64,000 nucleotides of DNA from Phytopythium helicoides (GCA_024867545.1 JANFNE010000003.1:1922001-1986000), one strand, 5' to 3'. Positions 42,398 to 55,285 are shown, counted from the first letter of the stretch. The notes: generated from the letters alone by a model not told the origin. Program-made: numbers and translations.

Positions 42398-45300
42398 GGC
42401 GCGGCGAGGGGGGAAGTGGCGCCGGGAAGCTGGTGGGCGCGTGTATACGCCAGCGGGCCGCTGGTGGCGAGGTGGATAATCAATTGTGGGAACACTTGGA
42501 GAAGGGAACGGTCCAGCGGACACTTGGATTTTGTATGGGGTACGCGTCGTAAGCGGTGATTACAGCGGGGGCGACCTAGCGTCATCGACCTGTGAAATGT
42601 AATACGTCGTGGCGTTGCGGCGGAGGAGGGAAGCAGGGAGGGATACGGAACAAGACCTGCGAGAATTTGTACGTAATCATGATGCTGAGGCGAATTCATT
42701 CCGATGAAAGATTGGTGGACAAATCGCACTCGAGTAGGTTGCGTGCAGCTGAAGCGAGCGAGAGAGGAGTATGGGTGTATATACCTAAGCGGGAGGCGCT
42801 GTGTTGACTGAGATCAAACTTTTGCTGATGACGATGCGCTGATCCTGATTACGGACGCCGCGGAGGCGTTCGCGAGCGCGACAACATCATCACTTTCGGC
42901 CAATGGCGGATCCGCTCAGAGCGCAATCAGCGGCCAGCAACAACCCACCTCTCGTGTCACTGGTTGCCGCCCTGGACTTTTACATCAGAATGTCCCTCGC
43001 CACCTCTTTGCTGGACGCCGCCACACACGTTGGACAGCAGCAGTCGTATCCAAAGGAAAGTGTCACCGTCTCATTCGAACTATCACACCAAACTAGAAGA
43101 GTCTCGGATCTTCAGAACCGAAACGATTCTGGTTTGGTGCGATAGCTCGCTACAGTCGCATGTCCAGCGTGAGTAGTCAAAGAAAAGAGGTTGTCTAGAA
43201 GCCCAGCGGTAGCATGCTCGTTCCAAGCACGACTGGCGAGAGCTTTGGCGTTACAATGCTGTCGAATGGCGATACGGCCAGTGACTCTACCGGCGACATC
43301 GTCATGGCGGATGAAGTGGTTGTCGGTAACTAATCGTGATCCCTTGGGGCACGAGCACTACGAGCACGGAGTTGGACGTGTGGAATGTGGTGAGAAAGAT
43401 TGTAGTGGGTGGGACGATGACGATAGCACCAACTCCATCGTCGACTATATTCTCAGCAGATGCAATTGCGAATAGACCAAGCACTGTGGACGCGAATCGC
43501 AACACACTCGATGCGTTTAGCTCCTCAAGATCTACTGTGTGGTGTACGCAGTGATATCTCGGCAGCTCGAGCAATGGCGCGCAGTGCAAAGTCCCTGCCG
43601 ACAGGTCTCCGAGACGAAGGCTGCGCCTCTTGTGGTCGCTGGAAAAGCCCGACATCTGGCTGCGCCGCACGTTGATGATCTTGAGCTACGACGATCCCGC
43701 ACTTGGAGAGCTTTCAGAACTAAGGCAGCGTGCTCCCGCAGTCTTTCTGTCTCGGAAGATGACTGCGCAAGAGGAAGCACAGGTCGACCGCCGCGCGCTC
43801 CCTCATCCGCTCTCGAACTCCTGCACATCGTGAAGCTTGACTTGAATACGTCGCGCTTGACACCCTTCGTGCCCGATCATCCGGGCCGCTACCTTGGCAG
43901 ACCCCGATGTCGCTGCGGCGAAGGCCTTGCAAGGGTCTGGAGGCTAGATATGTGGTCCAGGATTGTGAGCCGGAAATGCGTCCGTTTGGACACCATCGCT
44001 CAAATCGCCGACTGCGGAGGGGAATCGAATACACCTCGCTCAGGCAGCCTTCTCCTAGGCAGCTCCGACCGTGCGATGGAATCCACGACGCAACCGATGA
44101 GCAATCGGCAAGCCTTCTACGTGACCGAGGACTCCAGCAGCGTGTTTGAGTCGCCTAGGCAGTCCTCATGTCGCTCGGTTCCTCGCTGGGTGCCTGGCAC
44201 TCCACGCAAATGAGAAACAAGCGTGTCATGCAAAGACTATCGCTTACAGCTCATGTGCTTATGTCGTAAGATACGACGTTGGGAACCAAGATCTGAACAG
44301 CACCGTTACGGTGTCGATTGGTCGAGCTTGAGCCACTCGACACACAAACTAGCACACCGCCGATCGAAGAGCTTGCGTTACCCGCCACACTCATGTCACT
44401 CCCGATTGATCCGGCATCGCCAGACATCGACAACGGCTGTCAATGCCGACACTCGCAGAGCTCGCGACGCCAGAGAACGTCACATTTCTTCCAGATAGTT
44501 TGGAAAACTCAAGCATATGCTCACCAGCAAATCTCCACCGCAATAGCTCAAGCAGTTGAGACCATACTCGTCACACTGCTTGTAGTCGCCCCTCACACTG
44601 CTCCGAATGCTCACCCATCCAACTTAGCGCTCGCAGGTAATGCCATTTTCCGAAACACTCCAAATCAAACGGAAATCTATGTTAGCGAGCATGTTGGTGT
44701 CTTGTTCGCCCTCAACCTGTCACTGCAATCCATGAAGGCTGCGCATTTTCATCGTCGCTCGAGTTCAACTCGCTTTGCACGATCTCCATGATGTAGTCCT
44801 TCATGTCGTTACACCAGTTGCTTCCTTGCTTGTTATCGACTCGATCCGAGAACCTGCTTCCGGAGCACCGTCATCTGAGTTGAATTCCCGATGCACTATA
44901 CTCACCCAGTCCTGTGCACACGACAGCACACTACCAGACAGGATATGGACGCGATGCTGCCGGTAACGGAAGATCGTCCTGCGACCTCGATCTTTCCAAG
45001 CACAGGCAGCGTCAACGGCTTGTTTCCAATATGCGCGCGCCAGAGTTGCCACTCGTCGACAAGCTATCGTCAAGCATGACAGACATAGAGCTGTCAACCG
45101 AGTCGACTGACGGCTTGCCATCCACCACCACATCACCTGCCACAATTTGTGCGTTGCTGGTACCGAGGATCTTCACGGACTCGCCGCACTTTCATTGTCC
45201 ACTGGTCCATCCAGCACCGATACGTCACTGCTGACACTGCTGACGAAGCTGCTAGATGATGTGGATGCCGTCTCCATCGCTGTGATAGAGCCATTTGACA

Positions 45301-45995
45301 CGAGCTTTGAGCGGAAACCCCCGCTAAACCGATACCTGACTCAATGCTCCGACGCAGAAACTGTATCTGAGAAAATGGCTGCATGCGCGACTCGACTTGT
45401 CATGGTGCGACTATGTGAGTTGTCGAGGTGCGACTTTTGTGATTTGTTCGGCATGGATGATGCTCAGCGAGGTGCGCGAGCACTCGACCATCAGCACGCG
45501 ACCACGCACGCATGAAACAGCTTGTTCCCGTTGAATGCCGAGCGAGCTGTTGCGAGTCGTCGAATCCTTCGCAAGGGAATAATCGCCGCAGCTGGCAGAC
45601 AAGCCTTCAAGGTGTCCCCGCTTGATTGCTGCAGTGCTTAGCGAGCTGTTGCTGTATGAGACGGCGGTGGGGATGACACTGTGCACTATCCAATGCGATC
45701 GAATCGACACAACGCTCGGAGCTTGCAGACAAGCCGAAGGAGACCTTCAAGGAATTGCAGGCTCGAACCGCGAGACGGCACTGCAGTCGACCTTTATGAA
45801 CGTTCTCACCAAGACCAACTGAGTTACGGAAGGGTTCAAGAACGAGCACGAGGCACAACACGATGAGCGCAAGGCTCCATCGAGAACAGGCGCAAGCAGT
45901 AGATGGGCCACTAAACAACAGTATGCACCGCAAATCCACGTGAGCTAATAAATATGTATTGGGTTGGTTGGCGGACTCGGTGGGAATGGACCTAT
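42398..45995. other. Long intergenic or degraded region
   Basis: No recognised gene in 3.6 kb. Some short stretches look protein-like (for example SMLVPSTTGESFGVTMLSNG at about 43210 and DTSLLTLLTKLLDDVDAVSIA at about 45220), but in different frames without shared motifs. A decayed gene is possible. A small hairpin (ACGCC-GCGGA-GGCGT) lies at 42855-42869. Confidence 0.3.
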
Positions 45996-46727
45996 TCAGC
46001 AGGCGTAGTTGATGATCTCGTTGAGCTGGTCGGCCACGCAGTGCTGGTTGGTCTTGCGCAGCTGCTCAATCTGCGCGTTGATCGAGGGAGCGCTCGAGGT
46101 TCTTCATCTGCTTCCAGCGGCGCGAGACCTGGTCGCGCAGCGACGCATTCTCGCGCTCGACGTTCTGCAGCTCGGCCTGCTGGCGCTTGGCCATGCTCTG
46201 CCACAAACGCTGCGATGAAAGCGATTTCCGCGGCGCGGCCTTGACAGGGCGAGTTGCACGCCGACTCGTCGCTCGTGGCGCCCTCGACGGTGCTCTCGCG
46301 CTGGCGCTTGCGCTCATGCAGCTCGGCCAGCTTGGCGTTGAGCTGCTCGACCTGGTCCTTGAGCTGCGCGATCTCCTCCTTCTGGCGCTGGCTCTGCGAC
46401 TTGCTCTTGGGCGGCTTGCCATCGATGGCCGTGCGCGCGCGCTTGGCGCTGCGTTCCGAGGCCTCCTCCATCGACGAGGTGCTCGGCGATCGCTCGCGCT
46501 TGATCGAGCAGGTCGGAGAAGAAGGCGGCGAGGTGGTGATCTCTGCCCGCGAGGTCGGCGGCAGGCGTCGACGTTGAGCAGCTCGTGGCAGCAGGTTGAG
46601 GTCGTCCGTGCCGAGCGCGTCCGTGAGCGGCGAGTCGCTCGCGACAGGTGGCGTTGAACGCCGCAAAGCAGTCCACCGGCAGCGTGGCGTCCAGCATCAC
46701 GCCCGACAAAGAAGAGGTGGCAAACAT
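45996..46727 (-). pseudogene. Short bZIP-like member of the M96 family, frame-broken
   Basis: Starts MFATSSLSGVMLDATLPVDCF at 46727. A frame change near 46650 leads into DSPLTDALGTDDLNLLP and then the bZIP-like core SQRQKEEIAQLKDQVEQLNAK. Another change near 46240 gives LWQSMAKRQQAELQNVEREN. A third near 46075 gives the ending QIEQLRKTNQHCVADQLNEI to a stop at 45996. The START-like half is absent, so even if the frame breaks are errors this would be a zipper-only protein, possibly a dimerisation competitor of its relatives. Confidence 0.6.
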
Positions 46728-47479
46728 ACTGCGGATGACTCTGGCAGATTCGGTTATGACGACCCCGGTGGCGAGCGCGCGCGGAGGTGGTGGTCGCGGA
46801 GAAGACGGGGTGGTGTAGTCGAGCAGCAGAGCCCGGCGATGTACGGCGCGACAGCCTCGCCCAGCCTCGCCCAGGCCCAGCCCGGGAACGGCCTGGCGGA
46901 TGGATTTTTCGCGTGCTCGCAGGCGGGCCATGCCCAGATGGACACCGGCAGGTACCGGCCCATACTGAACCACGAGTTCGTGCGCGAGTCGCGACACCCT
47001 GCCCATCGTTGAAGATGTGCTTGGGGCTGCGGGCTGTGGACGGCGATGTCCGCCGTGACGAGCAGCCAACGGCGCGACGCGGAATCTCTTGATGCGTCCA
47101 TGTTCACGGGGGCGGCGCGGCGTTTTCCTACGCAATCGCGGGCGGCGGTCACGTGCGGAGACCGTGTAGGCACACTAGGCATGGACACCTTCATTTAGGT
47201 TATTGTGCCGTTTTGAATGAGCGACATTATCACAGGAAGCCAGTTGCCACGGTCGCTGAAAACAGCCTACTAGGCTGAACGGCCACTAATCATTTTCTGA
47301 GTCTGAGGAGAACAGGGGATGATGCCTGCGATCGACCAGCGCTTTGAGAGTCAACACGTGATGGAGTCCGCGCTCCCGCTTCACGATCTCGCTACATTCG
47401 AGCGGTGAGGACACCATGCAGGCTGTTTGCGAGTTTATCGAACGTCCTGGCCGGCAGCCACCAAGGAATCAATACTCGA
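46728..47479. other. Intergenic, no gene recognised
   Basis: Frames on both strands in this GC-rich stretch carry no motifs. Nothing else is visible. Confidence 0.3.
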
Positions 47480-48444
47480 GGCGGCATATGACCGGTCGGG
47501 ATGGGTATTACGACTGCGGAACGCACTCTCGGTAATCTGATCCACACACACACACGATACACATGACACGGGCGCTCAGCTGTAAACACCTGGTGCAGTC
47601 GCGAGCCAGCAGTTCAAAGATGCGGTGCAGAGCCTCACCCAGCCAGCCGATCAAAACTATCCTTGGGAACGACTTTCCCATGGCGATTCTCCCTCCTTCT
47701 CTCGCCTTGCTCGGTCATTTGCCTGTCCGATGATTTTTCATGCGTTTCAAGCTCGGGGTCTCCAAGAAGCATGAAGTAAACACCAACATGCTCCACGTGT
47801 TTCTCGTGGTGAGAAATTTGCCTTCTCCAACCCAAGATGGGAAGGCCTCGCGAGATCGTGCAATGCGTCGCTAAAGACACGGCACCACTCAATCACGCGC
47901 GCAGTGGGCATGAGCCACGTTAATGCACACCGTAGGTAGGCGCTGTTGCACAGTCCACGTTCGCTGCGTGAATCCTGGGTCGGACAGAGATCACTTGCAT
48001 CACGTGCCAGTGATGTGATGGACCCGGCACCGCGACCAGCATCAATTGGCGCGTCAACGACATCCTCCGTTTAACTTCTCCAGGTGGTTCTCACGCTCCT
48101 CCTTGACGCGTCCACATGGTTTTGGTGTGCAATGGTCCAAACCTGTTTTGTGGGCAACGACCGAGAGATCGGGACTTGAGATGGGTGGTCCCTGTCTCCC
48201 CGACCTGAATCTGCCACCGATGACCCGCATGACGTGTTGCCTCGCCGCCAACAATTGATCGGTCGCGCGTACTGGTACGGGAGTACGGATAATAGTTGAC
48301 TTGCTCGCAACAGGAAGGACATTCCCGCACGATTTACGAACGGAGCGTCCAGATTTCGCAAGGCAAACGAGCCTCCGAGCCTTTGGACAATCAATTGCTT
48401 GCACCGTGTTCCCATATATAGTACTCGCTCGCGCGCGACACCTA

Positions 48445-49290
48445 CTATAGCAGTCGTCGACGCTTCTTGCTACGAACCACTTCGTCCAGCATCAAGTTCT
48501 CGAGCGACTGGTAGACTTTCACTCGACTCTTGTCGTAGGAGTCGGCAAGAATCTGCATCAGCTTGAGCTGGCCCTGGTCCGCGTCCACCTGAGGTCCTGA
48601 AAGGTCTCCAATGAATGCCCTAGTGAACGATCGGATCGAGCATCCATTGCCACCGCTGCGCAGCTTGTGAGGCGCCGACTCGTTCCATCCGCGCTGGATC
48701 CACGTCAGCGCCGGTGTGCCAAGCTTCTTCATTTCTGGTAGAAAAGACAGCGCCTCCCAGGCATATGCAATACGATCGTCATTACGCTGACGCTTCAGCA
48801 CGAGGTATGTCTTGACGCGAGGGAGTTCAAGGTCCCCATCGCCTTCGAAGCTCATGGGGTCGACGCTGAGCTGAGACGCGAGCGTGTCTTCGGATTGAGT
48901 AATGGTCTAACTCGAAGCACGGCTGTTAGTTAGGCTACTTACTAGATCGAGAAAATGCGGATCAGCGTCAGCCAACGCGCAACATACCGCAATCGCGCGC
49001 ACTCCAAAGTGCAGCGTCCCATTACCCACGGACAGCCACGAGACCTTGTTCACCAAGTCCAAGTCGAACGGCATCAACCTCGTTTCTTCCTGCTCGAAAA
49101 TGCAGGCGCCGCTCGCGTCCGTGCGAATCGTCCCCACTGCATCCACGTCGTTGGAAAACTCGCAGGGTCCAGTGATCCTGGGGAACCCGATCGCGTCGAC
49201 GTTACTTGCACGACTGACGCGGTCGGGCAGGAAAGTTCGACCTCGACGAATCACTTTGTATTTCAACAAACTGCTGAGACTGTTTCTCGC
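48445..49290 (-). pseudogene. M96-like 3' half, array copy 1
   Basis: Two clean exons. Upstream exon to 48988: VDAIGFPRITGPCEFSND, EETRLMPFDLDLVNKVSW, LHFGVRAIA. Intron 48987-48907: GTATGT donor, CTAACTAAC branch, TTAG acceptor. Downstream exon 48906-48445: TITQSEDTLASQL, LVLKRQRNDDRIAYAWE, and the end YQSLENLMLDEVVRSKKRR. Above about 49290 the bZIP-like half is missing or unrecognisable. This is a truncated duplicate of the gene at 51910-53342. Confidence 0.7.
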
Positions 49291-49687
49291 AGATATCCTC
49301 CAAGGATCCGGCTCTGTATGCAGGCGCTGAATTCCGTGACGGGAAAGATGGATATTACAACTGCGGAATTAGGACTCGGTAATCTGAGCCACACACACAC
49401 GATACACCTGACACAGAGCACAGCTGTAAACACTTGGTGCGTCGCGAGCTGGGAGCCTCAGCTGTAAACACTGTCGTCACGAGAACGGCTTTCCCGTGAC
49501 AAGCCCCCCCTCTCTCTTCTGTTCATCCGATGAGATCATTCCACAACATTAATGCGTTCCAAGTGTCGCTCTCCATGCCATGAAACAAAGAGCAGTCAAC
49601 TAGGCGCTCCTCGCTTCTTTTGGTGAGCAATCTGCCTCCCTCGACACAACAAGACGGAAAGGCTTCGCAAGATCGTGCAAAGTGTCG

Positions 49688-50128
49688 CTAAAGACACGAG
49701 GATTTCCTTGCTCGCTTGATGAACTTTGATGTGCTGACCGTAGCGCAGCGAACACCATCGATCCGCACAGCAAAAGCCATCATATAGTCCGTCAACTGCC
49801 ATCCTTCGTTTAACTTCTCCAGGTGGTTCTCACGCTCCTCCTTGACGCGTCCACATGGTTTTGGTGTGCAATGGTCCAAACCTGTTTTGTGGGCAACGAC
49901 CGAGAGATCGAGACTTGAGATGGGTGGTCCCTTTCTCCCCGAGCTGAATCTGCCAGCGATGACCCGCATGACGTGTTGCCTCGCCGCCAACAATTGATCG
50001 GTCGCGCGTACTGGTACGGGAGTACGGATAATAGTCGACTTGCTCGCAACAGGAAGGACATTCCCGCACGATTTACGAACGGAGCGTCCAGATTTCGCAG
50101 TCAAACGAGCCTCCGAGCCTTCGGACAA
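49688..50128 (-). CDS. Hypothetical ORF carried in each array unit
   Basis: A 146-codon frame in the spacer of unit 2 (MSEGSEARLTAKSGRSVRKS ... VRIDGVRCATVSTSKFIKRA). Versions exist in unit 1 (48054-48404, 116 codons, truncated at the unit edge) and unit 3 (51615-51857, 80 codons, early stop). It begins about 50 nt past the stop of the M96 exon, after an ACTATATATGGG sequence that could be a TATA-like element. The units are near-identical, so conservation says nothing about selection. No family is recognised. Confidence 0.25.
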   Translation of the reverse strand: MSEGSEARLTAKSGRSVRKSCGNVLPVASKSTIIRTPVPVRATDQLLAARQHVMRVIAGRFSSGRKGPPISSLDLSVVAHKTGLDHCTPKPCGRVKEERENHLEKLNEGWQLTDYMMAFAVRIDGVRCATVSTSKFIKRARKSSCL

Positions 50129-50180
50129 TCAATTGCTTGCACCGTGTTCCCATATATAGTACTCGCTCGCGCGACACCTA

Positions 50181-51000
50181 CTATAGCAGTCGTCGACGCT
50201 TCTTGCTACGAACCACTTCGTCCAGCATCAAGTTCTCGAGCGACTGGTAGACTTTCACTCGACTCTTGTCGTAGGAGTCGGCAAGAATCTGCATCAGCTT
50301 GAGCTGGCCCTGGTCCGTGTCCACCTGAGGTCCTGACAGGTCTCCAATGAATGCCCTAGTGAACGATCGGATCGAGCATCCATTGCCACCGCTGCGCAGC
50401 TTGTGAGGCGCCGACTCGTTCCATCCGCGCTGGATCCACGTCAACGCCGGCGTGCCAAGCTTCTTCACTTCTGGCAGAAAAGACAGAGCCTCCCAGGCAT
50501 ATGCAATACGATCGTCATTACGCTGACGCTTCAGCACGAGGTATGTCTTGACGCGAGGGAGTTCAAGGTCCCCATCGCCTTCGAAGCTCATGGGGTCGAC
50601 GCTGAGCTGAGACGCGAGCGTGTCTTCGGATTGAGTAATGGTCTAGCTCGAATCACGGCTGTTAGTTAGGCTACTTACTAGATCGAGAAAATGCGGATCA
50701 ATGGCAGCCAATGCGCAACATACCGCAATTGCGCGCACTCCAAAGTGCAGCGTCCCATTACCCACGGACAGCCACGAGACCTTGTTCACCAAGTCCAAGT
50801 CGAACGGCATCAACCTCGCTCCTTCCTGCTCGAAAATGCAGGCGCCGCTCGCGTCCGTGCGAATCGTCCCCACTGCATCCACGTCGTTGGAAAACTCGCA
50901 GGGTCCAGTGATTCTGGGGAACCCGATCGCGTCGACGTTACTAGCACGGCTGAAGCGGTCAGGCAGCACAGCTCGATCTCGACGAATTGCTTTGTATTTC
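50181..51000 (-). pseudogene. M96-like 3' half, array copy 2
   Basis: Same two-exon structure as copy 1, with only a few substitutions (EGARLMPFDLDLV, PEVKKLGTPALTW). The acceptor is CTAG rather than TTAG. The bZIP-like 5' half is again absent, so no full-length product is expected. Confidence 0.7.
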
Positions 51001-51909
51001 AACAAGCTGCTGAGACTGTTTATTGGACATACCCTCCAAAGATCGGGTTCTGTATGCAGGCGCAGAATTCCGTGACGGGAAAGATGGGTATTACGAATGC
51101 GGAATGGGCACTCGGTAATCTGAGCCACACAGTCATGACACCTGACACGGGGCACAGCTGTAAACGCTTGGTGCGTCGCGAGCTGGGAGCCTCGGCTGTG
51201 AACACTGTCGTCACGAGAACGGCTTTCCCGTGACAAGCCCCCTCTCTCTTCTGTTCATCCGATGAGATCATACCACAACATTAATGCGTTCCAAGTGTCG
51301 CTCTCCATGCCATGAAACTAACAGCAGTCGACTTGGCGCTCCACGTTACTTTTGGTGAGCAATCTGCCTTCCTCGATACACGACGGAAAGGCTTCGCAAG
51401 ATCGTGTGAAGTGTCGCCAAAGACACGAGGATCTCCTTGTTCGCTTGATCAACTTTGATGTGCTGACCGCGGCGCAGCGAACACCATCGATCTGCACAGC
51501 AAATGCCATCAATTAGTCCGTCAACTGCCATCCTTCGTTTAACTTCTCCAGGTGGTTCTCACGCTCCCCCTTGACGCGTCCACATGGTTTTGGTGTGCAA
51601 TGGTCGAAGCCTGTTTAGTGGGCAACGACCGAGAGATCGAGACTTGAGATGGGTGGTCCCTTTCTCCCCGAGCTGAATCTGCCAGCGATGACCCGCATGA
51701 CGTGTTGCCTCGCCGCCAACAATTGATCGGTCGCGCGTACTGGTACGGGAGTACGGATAATAGTCGACTTGCTCGCAACAGGAAGGACATTCCCGCACGA
51801 TTTACGAACGGAGCGTCCAGATTTCGCAGTCAAACGAGCCTCCGAGCCTTCGGACAATCAATTGCTTGCACCGTGTTCCCATATATAGTACTCGCTCGCG
51901 CGACACCTA

Positions 51910-53342
51910 CTATAGCAGTCGTCGACGCTTCTTGCTACGAACCACTTCGTCCAGCATCAAGTTCTCGAGCGACTGGTAGACTTTCACTCGACTCTTGTCG
52001 TAGGAGTCGACAAGAATCTGCATCAGCTTGAGCTGGCCCTGGTCCGTGTCCACCTGAGGTCCTGACAGGTCTCCAATGAATGCCCTAGTGAACGATCGGA
52101 TCGTGCATCCATTGCCACCGCTGCGCAGTTTGTGAGGCACCGACTCGTTCCATCCGCGCTGGATCCACGTCAGCGCCGGCGTGCCAAGCTTCTTCATTTC
52201 TGGTAGAAAAGACAGCGCCTCCCAGGCATATGCAATACGATCGTCATTACGCTGACGCTTCAGCACGAGGTATGTCTTGACGCGAGGGAGTTCAAGGTCC
52301 CCATCGCCTTCGAAGCTCATGGGGTCGACGCTGAGCTGAGACGCGAGCGTGTCTTCGGATTGAGTAATGGTCTAACTCGAAGCACGGCTGTTAGTTAGGC
52401 TACTGGATCGAGAAAATGCGGATCAGCGTCAGCCAACGCGCAACATACCGCAATCGCGCGCACTCCAAAGTGCAGCGTCCCATTACCCACGGACAGCCAC
52501 GAGACCTTGTTCACCAAGTCCAAGTCGAACGGCATCAACCTCGTTTCTTCCTGCTCGAAAATGCAGGCGCCGCTCGCGTCCGTGCGAATCGTCCCCACTG
52601 CATCCACGTCGTTGGAAAACTCGCAGGGTCCAGTGATCTGGGGAACCCGATCGCGTCGACGTTATTAGCAAGGCGGAAAAATATTTCTCGGTCTTCGAGC
52701 GCTGGGCTGAGGGACATCGGGCTAAACGCGCTGTTTGACGCAATACTAGTCCATTCCTGCGAGAGGTTGTAGGCATGCCTCTCGGTTAGACATTGGTGGT
52801 GCAGCAAAACTCGACGAACAATTCGGTACCTCAGCTTTTCTCAACAACCTGCCGAGACTCTTCACAAACTTTTTGTTTGCCGCGATTTCTCGCGCAGCTT
52901 TGCGTTTTCAGCCTCTGCTTTTTCCTTCTGCTCTTCCTGGCGCTTGGCGAGCGCTCCCCAGATGCTCTCGTCCTTCTCCTTTGACTGGTCCAGCAGCAGC
53001 TGTGGAGGCGCCATACAGTCGATTCGCGCCTTGAGCTCAGGCCGCCTGCAAGCCTTAGCGCCGCCATTCTCCTCCTTCTGCCTCTGTATCGTCGACTTGC
53101 AGCGCTTGCGCTTGCCTGAGGTCCTTGGATTCGCCCTCATTTCCTCCATTTCCGCCGCCAGCTTCTTCCAACGAGCCGACGGACTCAATCGACGTTCCTG
53201 GCGTCCCTGGAGCTTCAGAAAGCGGCGAAAACACCGCCGGGAGCGCCAGAGAGTCGCTGATCGACGTCAGAGGCGAGCAGCAGCCTCGCAGCCACTCGTC
53301 GAGCCCCAGCAGCGCGTCAGGAAGCAGCAGATCGTCGCTCAT
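51910..53342 (-). pseudogene. M96-like bZIP/START-like gene, array copy 3, full length but frame-broken
   Basis: N-terminus MSDDLLLPDALLGLDEWLRG at 53342. After a frame change near 53110 comes the bZIP-like SGKRKRCKSTIQRQKEE. The second coil is SIWGALAKRQEEQKEKAEAEN, shifting to EIAANKKFVKSLGRLLRKAE near 52870. The START-like half (WTSIASNSAFSPMSLSPALE, then NVDAIGFP) needs one more shift near 52640 to enter the same EETRLMPFDLDLVNKVSW exon as copies 1 and 2. The final exon to 51910 is intact. This is the only array member with both halves and so the presumed parent. Confidence 0.65.
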
Positions 53343-53808
53343 TGCGGTGCTCGTAGGTTCCACTTGGGTAGCCGGAGCAGCTCGTGGCGTAATCCGGCGT
53401 CGGAAGCTCAGCATAGACGCAGTACTTTTGAAAATTACAGATCTATACCTGTCACACAACACTCGACAAACGTGCTTTCGACGCTGAAAGCCCGAGACGT
53501 TGAAATCGAGTATGATCGAGAGAGTGCGGTGGGCGATACGAGAGTTATGGGTTTCTACGTCTCCGATGATCCCACGAGTGAGAAAATAGTCCACTGACTA
53601 GCTTGCTGGGAGCTATGTCGCTGCGTTTTTTGCTGGAGCTACTGTGGTTCACAATGGCTGGACAGCGCTGCTATTTCTCTGGGAAGAAGGACCACGAATT
53701 CCACACAATAAATGATTTGCTAGTGGAGCTTGAGGACTAGAAACCTCTTGACAGTCACCAACAGGCAATCGTATTTGCTTTTCACGGAAGACAACAAGTC
53801 GTCCTTCG

Positions 53809-55285
53809 CTACATATTGCTTAGGGTTGCATCAAGCAGCAGGTTCTCCACGAGTTGTCTTGTAAGCTGCCTCTTCTCGCGCATTGCAGACATGATGAGCT
53901 GCGACAGCATACCAATCTCATAGTGACCTTCAGTCTGATCACGAGATTTTGAGGTCGGCTCGAGAAGGTTCAGAATGGAAGTCGAGTAGACTTGCAACTT
54001 GGTTCCAAAAGTCCCGTCCTGCAACGCACTAGGAGTGATGCGGACCCATGCCTGCCCAATAACTTGAACGGCTGGCGCAGGTCCGGCCATCTCGGTTGTC
54101 ATCCCAGCTATTTCGGATATTATCGAGATCTCATTGTTGACAATATAGCGCTTGAAAGCCTGGTAAACGGTGACAGGTCTGTCAATTATTGGAGATCGAT
54201 GGATCTCCATCTTTGTTAGCACAACGTCGTCGGACTCCGCAACAATCTAGACCACACATCATTAAGTCAGCATATGCCAATCGATCGACAGCAATGCTTG
54301 CAGCCATAACTTACCGACATCGGAAAACTATACACGTTGATTTTCCCTTGGCGAAGTGCTCGCCAAAGCACGCGATTACACATGTCAAAGTCGAACGGAA
54401 GCACTTTGCTCATTTTGTTCTCGATCATGAGGCCGTCATCCGTCGCATACTTGAGTTTGATATCATCCACCTCCGGGCTTTTGTAGTGTAACCCATTAGA
54501 GTTCAAGACACTGTCGAGCAGCGGATGCCGAGAATCAATGCTTTGGACGAGGTCGTGAAACCACTCGCTGTCGGTCTTGGTGATCTGCTCGCCTTTCTGC
54601 CAGTGGTCCTCTTGCAGCTGATCCCACACCTAGAACAGCAACTAATTATCAACCAAATAAGCACAAGCACCTCAATTCTCCAGAAGCTACGTACCTGCGG
54701 CTTGCTCAGCAGCTTTTCGAGGCTTCGCGCCAGCTTGATCTGCGCCTGCACCGACGCGACGAGCTTGGCATTTTCTTTCTCAGCCTTGCTCCTCTCCTCC
54801 CTCTGACTCGCCGCGATGCTCCTCCACAGACTCGTCGAATCCGGATCATATCCACCACCGAGCTCCAAAGAATCTGGCGAGGCCTTGTCGGCGTCAACGT
54901 GCGCCAGCTGACGCTCCTTGATCCTGTCCAGCTCCTCCTGCAGCTCCGAGGCTCGCGCTCTCAAAAACTGCAGCTCCTCCTTCTGCCTCTGCGTGGAGCT
55001 CTTGGGCTTGGTCAGGACCACTGGAGTCGAGACGGACGAGGGTCCAGGCAGAATTGGCTTCAACGTCGCCGATTTGCGCCGCACATGCCGCTGCGTGTCC
55101 CTCGGTAGCTGCGAGTCCAGCAGTCCGTGCGTCGCGCCGTCCTCCACGCCCGCCAGCAGCGCGTCGAGCTCCGAGAAAAAGTCGAGCGCCACGCCGTCGC
55201 TCTCGCCGCTGCCTTCGCCTTGCGTTTCGCTAGTTGCGGCGTCCTGGGCGTCCTGCCGTCGTCGCTTGCTGCCGAGCGGTGCCAT
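53809..55285 (-). CDS. M96-like bZIP/START-like protein, intact three-exon gene
   Basis: 447 residues from exons 55285-54695, 54629-54315 and 54246-53809, all joined in phase 0 by GTACGT/TTCTAG and GTAAGT/GTCTAG introns. An acidic N-terminus (FFSELDALLAGVED, residues 36-49) precedes the bZIP-like SSTQRQKEELQFLRARASEL (97-116). The second coil is SLWRSIAASQREERSKAEKE (residues 152-171) and KLARSLEKLL. The START-like half includes MSKVLPFDFDMCNRVLWRAL, AWVRITP and the C-terminal LTRQLVENLLLDATLS. The clean structure makes it the best local reference for judging the broken members. DNA-binding residues of canonical bZIP factors are not present, so DNA binding is unproven. Confidence 0.82.

Larger units (their letters stand above)
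47480..52640. repeat. Tandem array of ~1.74-kb units (two and a half near-identical copies plus an older remnant)
   Basis: The sequence CCAGGTGGTTCTCACGCTCC recurs at about 48082, 49820 and 51548. Each time it is followed by the same 360-bp spacer and then the two 3' exons of an M96-like gene. Units run roughly 48055-49797, 49798-51530 and 51531-52640. To the left, 47480-47880 is a clearly diverged remnant (GGTATTACGACTGCGGAA, CGCGAGATCGTGCAATG-CGTCGCTAAAGACACG). Only the rightmost unit is joined to a bZIP-like 5' half. Confidence 0.85.

Noticed and set aside
43539..44213. 224-codon plus-strand frame
   Set aside because: Arg- and Ser-rich translation without motifs, overlapped by competing frames. 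Could be a decayed gene but not supportable.
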